A stretch of 32,259 nt of DNA from Sphaeroforma sirkka (GCA_001586965.3 LUCW03000685.1:22501-54759); one strand, 5' to 3'. Positions 1-28,896 are shown, counted from the stretch's first letter. Program-made: numbers and translations. The notes: a model not told the origin generated them from the letters alone.

Positions 1-3000
1 CAATTCACACTACATATACATACTTCAATTCTCACTACACGCATACTTTCATTCACACAACACACGCATATACTTTCATTCACACTACATACGCTTACTT
101 CAATTCACACTACATACACATACTTCAATTTCACTACACACGCTTTCTTTCATTTTACACAACACACGCATACTTCAATTCACAATACACGCACATACTT
201 TCATTCTCACTACATACGCATACTTCAATTCACACTACACGCAGTCTTTTATTAACACTACACACGCTTACTTCAATTCGCAATACACGCACATACTTTC
301 ATTCACACTACATACGCATACTTCAATTCACACTACATACACATACTTACTTCAATTTCACTACACGCATACTTTCAATCACACTACACACGCATACTTT
401 AATTCACGCTACACACACATACTTCATTCATTCACACTACACATACATACTTTCATTCACACTACACGCATACTTTCAATCACACTACACACGCATACTT
501 TAATTCACGCTACACACACATACTTCAATTCACACTACATACACATACTTCAATTCTCACTACACGCATACTTTCATTCACACAACACACGCATACTTCA
601 ATTCACAATACACGCACATACTTTCATTCACACTACATACGCATACTTCAATTCTCACTACATACACATACTTCAATTCACACTACACACGTATACTTTC
701 ATTCACACTACACACGCATACTTCAATTCACAATACACGCACATACTTTTCATTCATTCACTACATACGCATACTTCAATCACACTACATACATACATAT
801 ACTTCAATTCACACTACATACACATACTTCAATTCACACCACACACGCATACTTTCTTTCATTCACACTACACACGCATACTTCTTCAATTCAGACTACA
901 CACACATACTTAAATTCACGCTACACACACACATACTTCAATTACATTCACACTTACACATACTTTTTCATTCACACTACATACACATACTTTCATTCAC
1001 ACTACACACGCATACTTTCATTCACACTACACGCACATACTTTCATTCACACTACACACGCATACTTCAATTCACACTACATACACATACTTCAATTCTC
1101 ACTACACACGCATACTTCAATTCACACTACATACACATACTTCAATTCACACTACATACATACACATACTTTCATTCACACTACACACGCATATACTTTC
1201 ATTCACACTACACGCACATACTTTCATTCACACTATACACGCAGTCTTTTTATTAACACTACACACGCTTACTTCAATTCACACAATACACGCATATACT
1301 TTCATTCACACTACATACATACATACTTTCATTCACACTATACACGCAGTCTTTTATTAACACTACTACACACTTACTTCAATTCACAATACACGCACAT
1401 ACTTTCATTCACACTACATACGCATACTTCAATTCACACTACACACGCAAACTTCAATTCACACTACACATACATACTTTCATTCACACTACACACGCAT
1501 ACTTTCATTCACACTACACGCACATACTTTCATTCACACGACACATGCATACTTCAATTCACACTACACACGCATATTTCAATTCACACTACATACACAT
1601 ACTTTCATTCACACTATACACGCAGTCTTTTATTAACACACTACACACGCTTACTTCAATTCACAATACACGCATATACTTTCATTCACACTACATACAC
1701 ATACTTTCATTCACACTATACACGCAGTCTTTTATTAACACTACACACACTTACTTCAATTCACAATACACGCACATACTTTCAATTTTCATTCACACTA
1801 CATACGCATACTTCAATTCACACTACATACACATACTTCAATTCTCACTACATACACATACTTCAATTCACACTACACACGCATACTTTCATTCACACTA
1901 CACACGCATACTTCAATTCACAATACACGCACATACTTTCATTCACACTACACACACATACTCTAATTCACACTACACACATATACTTCAATTCACACTA
2001 CACATACATACTTCAATTCACACTACACACGCATACTTTCATTCACACTACACACGCATACTTCAATTCACACAACACACGCATACTTCAATTCACAATA
2101 CACGCATATACTTTCATTCACACTACATACGCTTACTTCAATTCACAATACACGCACATACTTTCATTCACACTACATACGCATACTTCAATTCACACTA
2201 CATATACATACTTCAATTCTCACTACACGCATACTTCAATTCACAATACACGCACATACTTTCATTCTTCACACTACATACGCATACTTCAATTCACACT
2301 ACATACACATACTTCAATTCACACTACATACACATACTTTATATTCACATTACATACACATACATTCACACTACACACGCATACTTTCATTCATTCACTA
2401 CATACACATACTTTCATTCACACTACACGCACATACTTTCATCACACACTACATACGCATACTTCAATTCACACTACACACGCATACTTCAATTCACACT
2501 ACACACACATACTTTCAATTCACACTATACACGCAGTCACATTAACACTACACACGCTTACTTCAATTCACAATACACGCACATACTTTCATTCACACTA
2601 CATACGCATACTTCAATTCATTAATACACATACATACTTTTCATTCACACTACACACGCATACTTCAATTCACACTACATACACATACTTCAATTCACAC
2701 TACACACGCATACTTCAATTCACACTACATACACATACTTTCATTCATTACTACACACACATACTTTTAATTCACATCATACTTCATATACTTTCATTCA
2801 CACTACACACACATACTTTCATTCACACTACATACACACTTTCACATACTACACACGCATACTTCAATTCACACTACACACACATACTTCAATTCATACA
2901 TACTATACACGCATATACATACTTTCATTCACACTACACACGCATACTTCAATTCACACTACACATACATACTTCAATTCACACTACATACACATACTTC

Positions 3001-6000
3001 AATTCACACTACATACACATACTTTCAATTCACACATACGCATACTTCAATTCACACTACATACACATACTTCAATTTCATTTACTTCAATTCACACTAC
3101 ACACGCATACTTTCATTCACACTACACACGCATACTTCAATTCACACTACACGCACATACTTCAATTTCACTACATACACATACTTCAATTCACACTACA
3201 TACACGCATACTTCTTCTATTCATACTTATTCACACACACGCATACTTTCATTCACACTTACACACGCATACTTTCATTCACACTACACACGCATACTTC
3301 AATTCACAATACACGCATATACTTTTCATTCACACTACATACATTACTTCAATTCACACTACATACACATACTTTATTCACACTACATATACATACTTCA
3401 ATTCACACTACACATACATACTTCAATTCACACTACACGCATACTTTTCATTCACACTACACGCGCATACTTTCATTCACACTACACGCATACTTAATTC
3501 AATTACACACACTTCATATTTTACACATTTACATCACATTTACTACACACGCATACTTCAATTCACACTACACACATATACTTTCATTCACACTACATAC
3601 GCATATTTCATTCATTACACTACTTTTATTAACACTACACACGCTTACTTCAATTCACAATACACGCACATACTTTCATTCACACTACATACGCATACTT
3701 CAATTCACACTACATACATACATATTTCATTCACACTACATACACGCACATACTTCAATTCACACTACATACATACATACTTCAATTCACACTTACACAC
3801 GCATACTTCAATTCATTAATTACATGCACATACTTTCATTCACACTACACACGCATACTTTAATTCACACTACACACATACTTCAATTCACACTACTACA
3901 TACATACTTTCATACTTTCATTCTTTCATTACACACGCATACTTTTCAATTCACACTACACACACATACTTTCTTTCACACTACATACATACATATACAT
4001 CTACTTCATTCACACTACACACATATACTTACATTCACACTTCATACTTCAATTCACAATACACGCACATACTTTCATTCACACTACATACGCATACAAT
4101 TCACACTACTACATACATACTTCAATTCACACTACATACACATACTTCAATTCACACTACACACGCATACACATCATCACACTACACACGCATACTTTCA
4201 TCATTACTACACATATTTAATTCATACACACACATACTTCAATTCACACTACACACACATACTTTCATTCACACTACACACACATACTTTCATTCACACT
4301 ACACACGCATACTTTTCATTCACACTACACACGCATATTTTCATTCACACTACATACGCATACTTAATTCACACTACATACGCATACTTCAATTCATTCA
4401 ATTCACACTACATACACATACTTCATTCACACATACTTTCAATTCACACGCAGCATACTTTCATTCACACTACACACGCATACTTCAATTCACAATACAC
4501 GCACATACTTTCATTTCATACTACATACACATATCTAATTCACATACACACATACTTCAATTCACACTACACATACATACTTCAATTCACACTACACACG
4601 CATATACTTTCATTCACACTACACATATATATACTTTCAATTCACACTACATACACATACTTCAATTTACACATACATACTTTCATTCACACTACATACG
4701 CATACTTCAATTCACACTACACACACATATACTTACATTCATTCACATACACATACTTACACACATTTCAATTCACATTACATACGCATACTTTTAATTC
4801 ACACAACACACGCATATACTTTCAATTCACACTACACACACATACTTCAATTCACACTACATACATACATTCTTTCATTCACACATATACACGCAGTACT
4901 TTTATTCACACTATACACACGCATACTTCAATTCACAATACACACGCATATATACTTTTCATTCACACTACATACGCATACTTCAATTCACAATACATAC
5001 ACATACTTTTCATTCACACTACATACGCATACTTCAATTCACACTACATACACATATTCAATTCTCACTACATACACATACTTCAATTCACATACACACA
5101 CATACTCTTTCATTCACACTACACACGCATACTTCAATTCACAATACACACACATACTTTCATTCACACTACACACACATATAATTCACACTTACACACG
5201 CATACTTCAATTCACACTACACATACATACTTCAATTCACACTACACACGCATACTTTCATTCACTACACACATACTTCAATTCACATACACACGCATAC
5301 TTCAATTCACAATACACGCACACGCATACTACTTTCATTCACACTACATTACTTCAATTCACAATACACGCACACATACTTTCATTTCACTACATACATA
5401 CATACGCATACATTTTCATTCACACTCACACACACACATACTTTCAATTCACACTACATACGCACATACTTTCAATTCACACTACATACGCATACTTCAA
5501 TTCACACTACACACACATACTTCAATTTCACTACACGCATACTTTCATTTACACAACACACGCATACTTCAATTCACAATACACACACATACTTTCATTT
5601 CATTCACACATACATACATACTTACTTTCATTCACACTACACGCATACTTTTATTACACTACACACGCTTACTTCAATTCACAATACACGCACATACTTT
5701 CATTCATTACACTACATACGCATATTTTCAATTCACACTACATACGCATATACTTCATACTTTTCACATACACACGCATACATTTTTCATTCACATACAC
5801 ATACTTCAATTCATACTACATACATACTTATTATTCATACTTTCATTCATACTACACGCATACATACTTTCAATTCACACTACACACGCATACTTCAATT
5901 CACACTACATACACATATACTTCAATTCACACTACACACATACTTTCATTCACACTACACACACATACTTCAATTCACAATACACACTACATACGCATAT

Positions 6001-9000
6001 TACATTCACATTCACAATTCATTCACTACACACACATACTTCAATTCACACTACACATACACATACTTTCAATTCACACTACACACGCATACTTCAATTC
6101 ACACTACACACACATACTTCAATTCACACTACATACATGTATCAATTCACACACTACATACACACATACTTCACTCTACACACGCATACTTTTCATTCAC
6201 ACTACACACGCATACTTCAATTCACACTACACACACATACTACAATTCACGCTACACACACATACTTCAATTCACACTACACACATACATACTTTCATTC
6301 ACACTACATACACATACTTCAATTCACACTACACACGCATACTTTCATTCACACTACACACACATACTTTCATTCACACTACACACGCATACTTCAATTC
6401 TCACACTACATACACATACTTTCAATTCACACTACACACGCATACTTCAATTCATTCACACTACATACACATATACTTCAATTCACATACATACATATAT
6501 TTTCATTCACACTACACACGCATACTTTCAATTCAATACACGCACATACTTTCAATTCACACTACACGCATACTTTAATTCACACTACACACGCATACTT
6601 CAATTCACACAATACACGCATATACTTTCATTCACACTACATACACATACTTCAATTCACACTATACACGCACATACTTTTATTCACACTACACACGCAT
6701 ACTTCAATTCACAATACACGCACATACTTTCATTCACACTACATACGCATACTTCAATTCACACTACACACACATACTTCAATTCATACTACTACACATA
6801 CATATACTTTCAATTCACACTACACACGCATACTTTCATTCACACTACACATACGCATACTTTCATTCACACTACACACACGCATACTTCAATTCACACT
6901 ACACACACATATTTCAATTCACACTACATACATATACTTCATTCACACACACACGCTACATACACTACACACGCATACTTCAATTCACACTACATACATA
7001 CATACTTTCATTCACACTACATACACATACTTTCATTCACACTATACACGCATACTTTTATTAACACTACACACACTTACTTCAATTCACAATACACGCA
7101 CATACTTTTTCATTCACACTACATACGCATACTTCAATTCACACTACATACACATACTTCAATTTCACTACATACACATACTTCAATTCACACTACACAC
7201 GCATACTTTCAATTCACACTACACACGCATACTTCAATTCACAATACACGCACATACTTTCATTCACACTACACACACATACTTAATTCACACTACACAC
7301 ACATACTTCAATTCACACTACACACACATACTTCAATTCACACTACACACACACATACTTTTCATTCACACACACATACATACTTCACTAATTCATACTT
7401 ATTACAATACATATATACTTTCATTCACACTACACACGCATACTTCAATTCACAATACACGCACATACTTATACTTTCATTCACACTACATACGCATACT
7501 TCAATTCACATACTACATATACATACTTTCATTCATTACTTTACACATAATTTCACATACTTTTCATTCACACTACATACGCATACTTCAATTCACACAC
7601 ACATACACATATTCAATTCACACTTCATACTTATTCATACTACATACACATATACTTCATTCACACTTATTACACGCATACTTTCATTCACACTACACAC
7701 GCATACTTCAATTCACAATACACGCACACATACTTTCATTTCACTACATACGCATACTTCAATTCACACTACACACGCAGTCTTTTATTACACACTACAC
7801 ACGCTTACTTCAATTCACAATACACTACATACTTTCATACACTTTCACATACGCATACTTCAATTCACACTACACATACATACTTCATTTTCACTACACA
7901 CGCATACTTTCATTCACACTACACACATACTTATTCACACTACATACACATACTTCAATTCACACTACACACGCATACTTTCTTCATTCACACTACACAC
8001 GCATACTTCAATTCACAATACATACACATACTTTCATTCACACTACACACACATACAATTCACATTATACATATACTTCAATTCACACTACACACACATA
8101 CATTACATACATACTTTTCATTTCACACACTACACGCATACTTTCAATTCACACTACACACACATACTTTCATTCATTCATTCATTACTACATACTTCAA
8201 TTCACACTACACACGCATACTTCAATTCACACTACACACATACTTTTCAATTCACACTACACATATACACATCTTTCATTCACACTACACACGCATACTT
8301 TTTAATTCACACACTACACACATACATACTTTCATTCACACTACATACACATACTTCAATTCACACACTACACATACTTATTCACTTTCATTCACACTAC
8401 TACACACGCATACTTTCAATTCACACTACATACTTCATTCACACTACACACATACATACTTTCATTCACACTACATACGCATACTTTCATTCACACTACA
8501 CGCATACGCATTCACACACTACACGCACATACTTTCATTCACACTACATACGCATACTTCAATTCACACTACACACGCATACTTCAATTCACACTACATA
8601 CACATACTTTCATTCACACTATACACGCAGTCTTTTATTAACACTACACACGCTTACTTCAATTCACAATACACGCATATACTTTCATTCACACTACATA
8701 CACATACTTTCATTCACACTATACACGCAGTCTTTTATTAACACTACACACACTTACTTCAATTCACAATACACGCACATACTTTCATTCACACTACATA
8801 CGCATACTTCAATTCACACTACACATACACATACTTCAATTCACTTACATACACATATATTTCAATTCACACTACACACGCATACTTTCATTCACACTAC
8901 ACACGCATACTTCAATTCACAATACACGCACATACTTTCATTCACACTACACACACATACTCTAATTCACACTACACACACATATACTTCAATTCACACT

Positions 9001-12000
9001 ACACATACATATTTCTTCATTCACACTACACACGCATACTTTCATTCACACTACACACGCATACTTTCAATTCACACAACACACGCATACTTCAATTCAC
9101 AATACACACTATATATACTTTCATTCACACTACATACGCTTACTTCAATTCACAATACACGCACATACTTTCATTCACACTACATACGCATACTTCAATT
9201 CACACTACATATACATACTTCAATTCTCACTACACGCATACTTCAATTCACAATACACGCACATACTTTCATTCACACTACATACGCATACTTCAATTCA
9301 CACTACATACACATACTTCAATTCACACTACATACGCTTACTTCAATTCACACTACATACACATACTTCAATTCTCACTACACGCATACTTTCATTTACA
9401 CAACACACGCATACTTCAATTCACAATACACGCACATACTTTCATTCTCACTACATACGCATACTTCAATTCACACTACACGCAGTCTTTTATTAACACT
9501 ACACACGCTTACTTCAATTCGCAATACACGCACATACTTTTCATTCACACTACATACGCATACTTCAATTCACACTACATACACATACTTCAATTTCACT
9601 ACACACGCATACTTTCATTCACATTACACATATATTCATACTTTCAATTACTCACTACATACACATACTTCAATTCACACTACACACGCATACTTTCATT
9701 CACACTACACACGCATACTTCAATTCACAATACACGCACATACTTTCATTCACACTACACACACATACTCTAATTCACACTTACACATATATACTTCAAT
9801 TCACACTCACACATACATACTTCAATTCACTACTACACGCATACTTTCATTCACACTACACACGCATACTTCAATTCACACTACACACACATACTTCAAT
9901 TCACGCTACACACATATACTTAATTTCACACACACATATACTTTTCATTCACATTCTACATATTCATACTTCAATTCTCACTACATACACATACTTCAAT
10001 TCACACTACACACGCATACTTTCATTCACACTACACACGCATATACTTCAATTCACAATACACGCACATACTTTCATTCACACTACATACGCATACTTCA
10101 ATTCACACTACATACAGTATACTTCAATTCACACTACATACACACATACTTCAATTCACACTACACACGCATACTTTTTTATTCACACTACACACGCATA
10201 CTTCAATTCACACATACACACACATATACTTTAATTCACGCTACACACACATACTTCAATTCACACTTACATATTCAATTCACATTAATTATACATACTT
10301 TACTTTCATTCACACTACATACACATACTTTCATTCACACTACACACGCATATTCTTTCATTCACACTACACGCACATATTTTCATTCACACTACATACG
10401 CATACTTCAATTCACATACATACGCATACTTCAATTCACACTCACATACATACATATATTTTTCATTCACACTTACACGCAGTCTTTTATTAACACTACA
10501 CACGCATACTTCAATTCACAATACACGCACATACTTTCATTCACACTACATACACATACTTTCATTCACACTATACACGCAGTCTTTTATTAACACTACA
10601 CACACTTTACTTCAATTCAATTCACAATACACGCACATACTTTCATTCACACTACACATACGCATACTTCAATTCACACTACATACACATATACTTCAAT
10701 TTCACTATCATACACATACTTCAATTCACACTACACACGCATACTTTTTCATTCACACTACACACGCATACTTCAATTCACAATACACGCACATATACTT
10801 TCATTCACACTACATACGCATACTTCAATTCACACTACATACATTACATACATACTTCAATTCACACTACACACGCATACTTTCATTCACACTACACACG
10901 CATACTTCAATTCACACTACACACACATACTTTAATTCACACTACACACACATACTTCAATTCACACTACACATACATACTTTCATTCACACTACATACA
11001 CATACTTTCATTCACACTACACACGCATACTTTCATTCACACTACACGCACATACTTTCATTCATTCACACTACATACGCATACTTCAATTCACACTACA
11101 CACACATACTTCAATTCACACTACTATATACACATTTCATTCACACTATTATACACGCAGTCTTTTATTAACACTACACACACGCTTACTTCAATTCACA
11201 ATACACGCATATATTTCTTTCATTCACACTACATACACATATACTTTTCATTCACACTATACACGCAGTCTTTTATTAACACTACACACACTTACTTCAA
11301 TTCACAATACACGCACATACTTTCATTCACACTACATACGCATACTTCAATTCACACTACATACACATACTTCAATTCTCACTACATACACATACATACT
11401 TCAATTCACACTACACACGCATACTTTACTTTCATTCACACTACACACGCATACTTCAATTCACAATACACGCACATACTTTCTTTCATTCACACTACAC
11501 ACACATACTCTAATAATTCACACTACACACATATACTTCAATTCACACTACACATACATACTTCAATTCACACTACACACGCATACTTTCATTCACACTA
11601 CACACGCATACTTCAATTCACACAACACACGCATACTTCAATTCACAATACACGCATATACTTTCATTCACACTACATACGCTTACTTCAATTCACAATA
11701 CACGCACATATTTCATTCACACTACATACGCATATACTTCAATTCACACTACATATACATACTTCAATTCTCACTACACGCATACTTCAATTCACAATAC
11801 ACGCACATACTTTCATTCACACTACATACGCATACTTCAATTCACACTACATACACATACTTCAATTCACACTACATACGCTTACTTCAATTCACACTAC
11901 ATACACATACTTCAATTCTCACTACACGCATACTTTCATTTACACAACACACGCATACTTCAATTCACAATACACGCACATACTTTCATTCTCACTACAT

Positions 12001-14945
12001 ACGCATACTTCAATTCACACTACACGCAGTCTTTTTTATTAACACTACACACGCTTACTTCAATTCGCAATACACGCACATACTTTTCATTCATTCACAC
12101 TACATACGCATACTTCAATTCACACTACATACACATACTTCAATTCTCACTACACACGCATACTTTCATTCACACTACATATTCATACTTCAATTCTCAC
12201 TACATACACATACTTCAATTCACACTACACACGCATACTTTTTCATTCACACTACACACGCATACTTCAATTCACAATACACGCACATACTTTTTCATTC
12301 ACACTACACACACATACTCTAATTCACACTACACACATATATACTTCAACACACTACACATACATACTTCAATTTACACACGCATACTTTATTCACACTA
12401 CACACGCATACTTCAATTCACACACTACACACACATACTTTAATTCACGCTACACACACATACTACTTCAATTTCACTACACACGCATACTTTCAATTCA
12501 CTACTACATACACACATACTTTCATTCACACTACACACGCATACTTTCATTCACACTATACACGCACATACTTTTCATTCACTACTACATACGCATACTT
12601 TCAATTCACACTACATTCACATACTTTCAATTCTCACTACACACACGCATACTTCAATTCACACTACATACACATATATTTCAATTCACTACTACACACA
12701 CATACTTTCATTCATTCACACTACACACCCATACTTTCATTCACACTACATACACATATACATACTTTCATTCACACTACATACGCATACTTCAATTCAT
12801 TACTACACGCAGTCTTTATTAACACTACACACGCTTACTTCAATTCAATACACGCACATACTTCTTTCATTCACACTACATACGCATATTTCAATTCACA
12901 TACTACACGCAGTCTTTTATTAACACTACACACGCTTACTTCAATTCACAATACACGCACATACTTTCATTCACACTACACACGCATATACTTTCATTCA
13001 CACTACACACGCATACTTCAATTCACAATACACGCACATACTTTCATTCACACTACATACGCATACTTCAATTCACACTACATACACATACTTCAATTCA
13101 CACTACACATACACATACTTCAATTCACACTACACACGCATACTTACATTCACACTACACACGCATACTTCAATTCACACTACACACACATATTTTTTAA
13201 TTTCACGCTACATACACACATACTTCAATTCACACTTACACATACATACTTTCATTCACACTACATACACATATTTCTTTCATTCACACTACACACGCAT
13301 ACTTTCATTCATTCACACTACACGCACATACTTTCATTCATTACACTACATACGCATACTTTCAATTCACACTACATTCACATACTTCAATTTCACTACT
13401 ACACACGCATACTTCAATTCACACTACATACACATACTTCAATTCACACTACATACACATACTTTCATTCATTCACACTACATACGCATACTTTCATTCA
13501 CACTACACGCACATACTTTTCATTCACACTACATACGCATACATTTCAATTCACACTACACGCAGTCTTTTATTAACACTACATTACACGCTTATTTCAA
13601 TTCGTAATACACGCACATACTTTTTCATTCACACTACATACGCATACTTCAATTTCACACTACACACACTTACTTCAATTCACAATACACGCACATACTT
13701 TCATTCACACTACATACGCATACTTCAATTCACACTATATACATACATACTTCAATTTCACACACACACGCATACTTTCATTCACACTACACACGCAAAC
13801 TTCAATTCACACTACATACATACTTTCATTCACACTACACACGCATACTTTCATTCACACTACACGCACATATACTTTCATTCACACTACACGCATATAT
13901 ACTTTCATTCACACGACACATGCATACTTCAATTCACACTACATACACATACTTTTTTCATTCACTACTACACACGCATACTTTCATTCACACTACACGC
14001 ACATACTTTCATTCACACAAACACACGTATACTACAATTCACATACACGCACACGCACATACTTTCATTCACAATACACACGCATACTTCAATTCACACT
14101 ACATACACATACTTTCATTCTCACTATACACGCAGTCTTCTATTAACACAACACACGCATACTTCAATTCACAATACACGCACACACTTTCATTCACACT
14201 ACATACGCATACTTCAATTCACACTACTACATACACATACTTCAATTCACACTACACACGCATACTTTTCAATCGCACTACACACACGCATACTTTAATT
14301 CACGCTACACACACATACTTCAATTCACACTACACACGCATACTTCAATTCACACTACACACGCATACTTTAATTCACACTACACACGCATAATTTCATT
14401 TACACTACATACGCATACTTCAATTCACACTACATACACACGCATACTTTAATTCACATTACATACACACGCATACTTTAATTCACGCTACACACACATA
14501 CTTTTCAATTCACACTACACATACATACTTTCATTCACACTACACACGCATACTTTCAATCACACTACAAACGCATACTTTCATTCACACTACACACACG
14601 CATACTTCAATTCACACTACAATATACATACTTTCATTTACACTACACACGCATACTTTCATTCACACTACACACACATACTTCAATTCACAATACACAC
14701 GCATACTTCAAACTTTCATTCACACTGCACACGCATACTTTCATTCACACTACACACGCATACTTCAATTCACACTACACATACATACTTTCATTTACAC
14801 TACACACGCATACTTTCATTCACACTACACACGCATACTTCAATTCACACTACACACGCATACTTCAATTCACACTACACACGCATACTTTCATTCACAC
14901 TGCACACGCATACTTTCATTCACACGACACATGCATACTTCAATT
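1..14945. repeat. 25-bp satellite array (~15 kb), open at the left edge
   Basis: The stretch consists of variants of a ~25-bp unit of the form TTCAATTCACACTACACACG followed by CATAC. Common alternatives are TTTCATTCACACTAC, ACGCACATAC and a variant with CAGTCTTTTATTAACAC. G on the + strand is almost confined to ACGC and CGCAG contexts, so the strand is extremely C/A/T-biased. The unit has no stop codon in the forward frames; since 25 is not a multiple of 3, translation gives a 25-residue period rich in His, Thr, Tyr and Ile. These open frames (for example 3824-8305 and 1545-2624) are therefore a repeat artefact and not genes. The array ends at 14945, where TTCAATTCAC becomes TTCAATTGACGC. The part at about 2.6-8.4 kb is less regular, with many 1-5 base indels, which may be real decay or residual long-read error. 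Its relation to NUP205 is inferred: it probably lies within a giant upstream intron. Confidence 0.95.
8560..13660. repeat. Higher-order repeat of ~2.53-2.55 kb within the satellite
   Basis: The order of 25-bp variants is itself repeated. The block beginning CAGTCTTTTATTAACAC and followed by a CTTACTTCAATTCACAATAC variant and CGCATATAC occurs at 8628 and 11158, 2530 bp apart. A rare variant with AATTCGCAAT occurs at 9516 and 12062, 2546 bp apart. A related copy of the first block starts near 1623, and the AATTCGCAAT variant is also at 275; a mutated AATTCGTAAT is at 13599. Variants between these markers follow in the same order (for example CACACTAC, CTCTAATTCAC, ACACAACACACGC). This indicates recent duplication of multi-unit blocks on top of the 25-bp unit. 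Confidence 0.8.
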
Positions 14946-15060
14946 GACGCACCGAATGAACTTTGGGACTTGATTGATGTCCTTTCAAATAGACATGTCA
15001 TATCGATTGTTATGTTATAAATGAACATGTCAAATCAATTGCTATAAAAAATCGATTGCT
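14946..15060. other. Unique bridge between two tandem arrays
   Basis: This short non-satellite segment separates the 25-bp satellite from the 31-bp minisatellite. It contains small internal repeats: an ACATGTCA word twice, and AATCAATTGCTAT followed by ATCGATTGCTATAT. No coding potential is visible. It is probably intronic if NUP205 continues upstream. Confidence 0.5.
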
Positions 15061-16120
15061 ATATCCTTGCAGTCTACAACACCTGATAGTCTTATCCTTT
15101 CAATCTACATCACCTGATAGTCTTATCCTTTCAGTCTACATCACCTGATAATCTTATCCATCGCCTGATAGTCTTATCCTTGCAGTCTACATCACCTGAT
15201 AGTCTTATTCTTTCAGTCTACATCACCTGATAGTCTTATCCATCACCTGATAGTCTTATCTTTGCAGTCTACATTACCTGATAGTCTTATCCTTTCAGTC
15301 TACATCACCTGATAGTCTTTTCCTTTCAGTCTACATCACCTGATAGTCTTATCCTTTCAGTCTACATCACCTGATAGGCTTATCCACCACCTGATAGTCT
15401 TATCCTTGCAGTCTGCATCACCTGATAGTCTTATCCACCACCTGATAGTCTTATCCTTGCAGTCTACATCACCTGATAATCATATCCATCACCTGATAGT
15501 CTTATCTTTGCAGTCTACATCACCTGATAGTCATATCCTTTCGGTCTGTATCACCTGATAGTCTTTTCCTTTCAGTCTACATCACCTGATAGTCTTATCC
15601 TTTCAGTCTACATCACCTGATAGGCTTATCCTTGCAGTCTACATCACCTGATAGTCTTATCCTTGCACTCTGTATCACCTGATAGTCTCTTCCTTTCAGT
15701 CTACATCATCTGATATCTTATCCACCACCTGATAGTCTTATCCTTGCAGTCTGCATCACCTGATAATCTCATCCATCACCTGATAGTCTTATCCTTGCAT
15801 TCTACATTACCTGATAGTCTTATCCTTTCAGTCTACATCACCTAATAGTCTTATACTTTCAGTCTACATCACCTGATAGTCTTATCCTTTCAGTCTACAT
15901 CACCTGATAGGCTTATCCTTGCAGTCTACATCACCTGATAGTCTTGTCCTTTCAGTCTGCATCACCTGTCTTATCCCTGCAGTCTACATCACCTGATAGT
16001 CTTATCCTTTCAGTCTACATCACCTGATAATCTTATCCATCACCTGATAGTCTTATCCTTTCAGTCTACATCACCTGATCGTCTTATCCTTTCAGTCTGT
16101 ATCACCTGATAGTCTTATCC
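15061..16120 (+). repeat. 31/20-bp minisatellite resembling a tandem 3' splice site
   Basis: The full unit is 31 bp, made of CACCTGATAGTCTTATCC, then TTTCAG or TTGCAG, then TCTACAT. A 20-bp short form (CTTATCCATCACCTGATAGT) is interspersed. About 35 units are present. On the + strand each full unit carries a branch-point-like CTGAT, then a pyrimidine-rich stretch, then CAG about 17 nt later, so each looks like an intron end. The array runs directly into the region before the NUP205 acceptor at 16147: the last CACCTGATAGTCTTATCC is followed by the true tract and CAG. The resemblance to a splice site is seen in the sequence; a functional effect is inference. Confidence 0.9.
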
Positions 16121-16147
16121 TTCCTGCACCCTTTAACACATTCACAG

Positions 16148-28792
<12,645 letters not shown>

Positions 28793-28866
28793 GCTCTCCA
28801 TCTCTAAACTTGCTACGCTGTGATACCTTCTATGCCATCGGCATGTTAGTCAACCTAAGGACCAGG

Positions 28867-28896
28867 AATAAATACCGGGCTTCTTTACACAATAAA
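28867..28896 (+). promoter_or_regulatory. Candidate poly(A) signals for NUP205
   Basis: AATAAA occurs at 28867-28872 and again at 28891-28896, 75 and 99 bp after the NUP205 stop. Position and sequence suit a short 3' UTR. Confidence 0.5.

Noticed and set aside
3824..8305. A 1493-codon open frame and similar ones at 1545-2624 and 13920-14393
   Set aside because: They are the direct consequence of a stop-free 25-bp satellite. The product is a 25-residue periodic His/Thr/Tyr peptide with frameshifts between copies, and the frames lack flanking gene signals.
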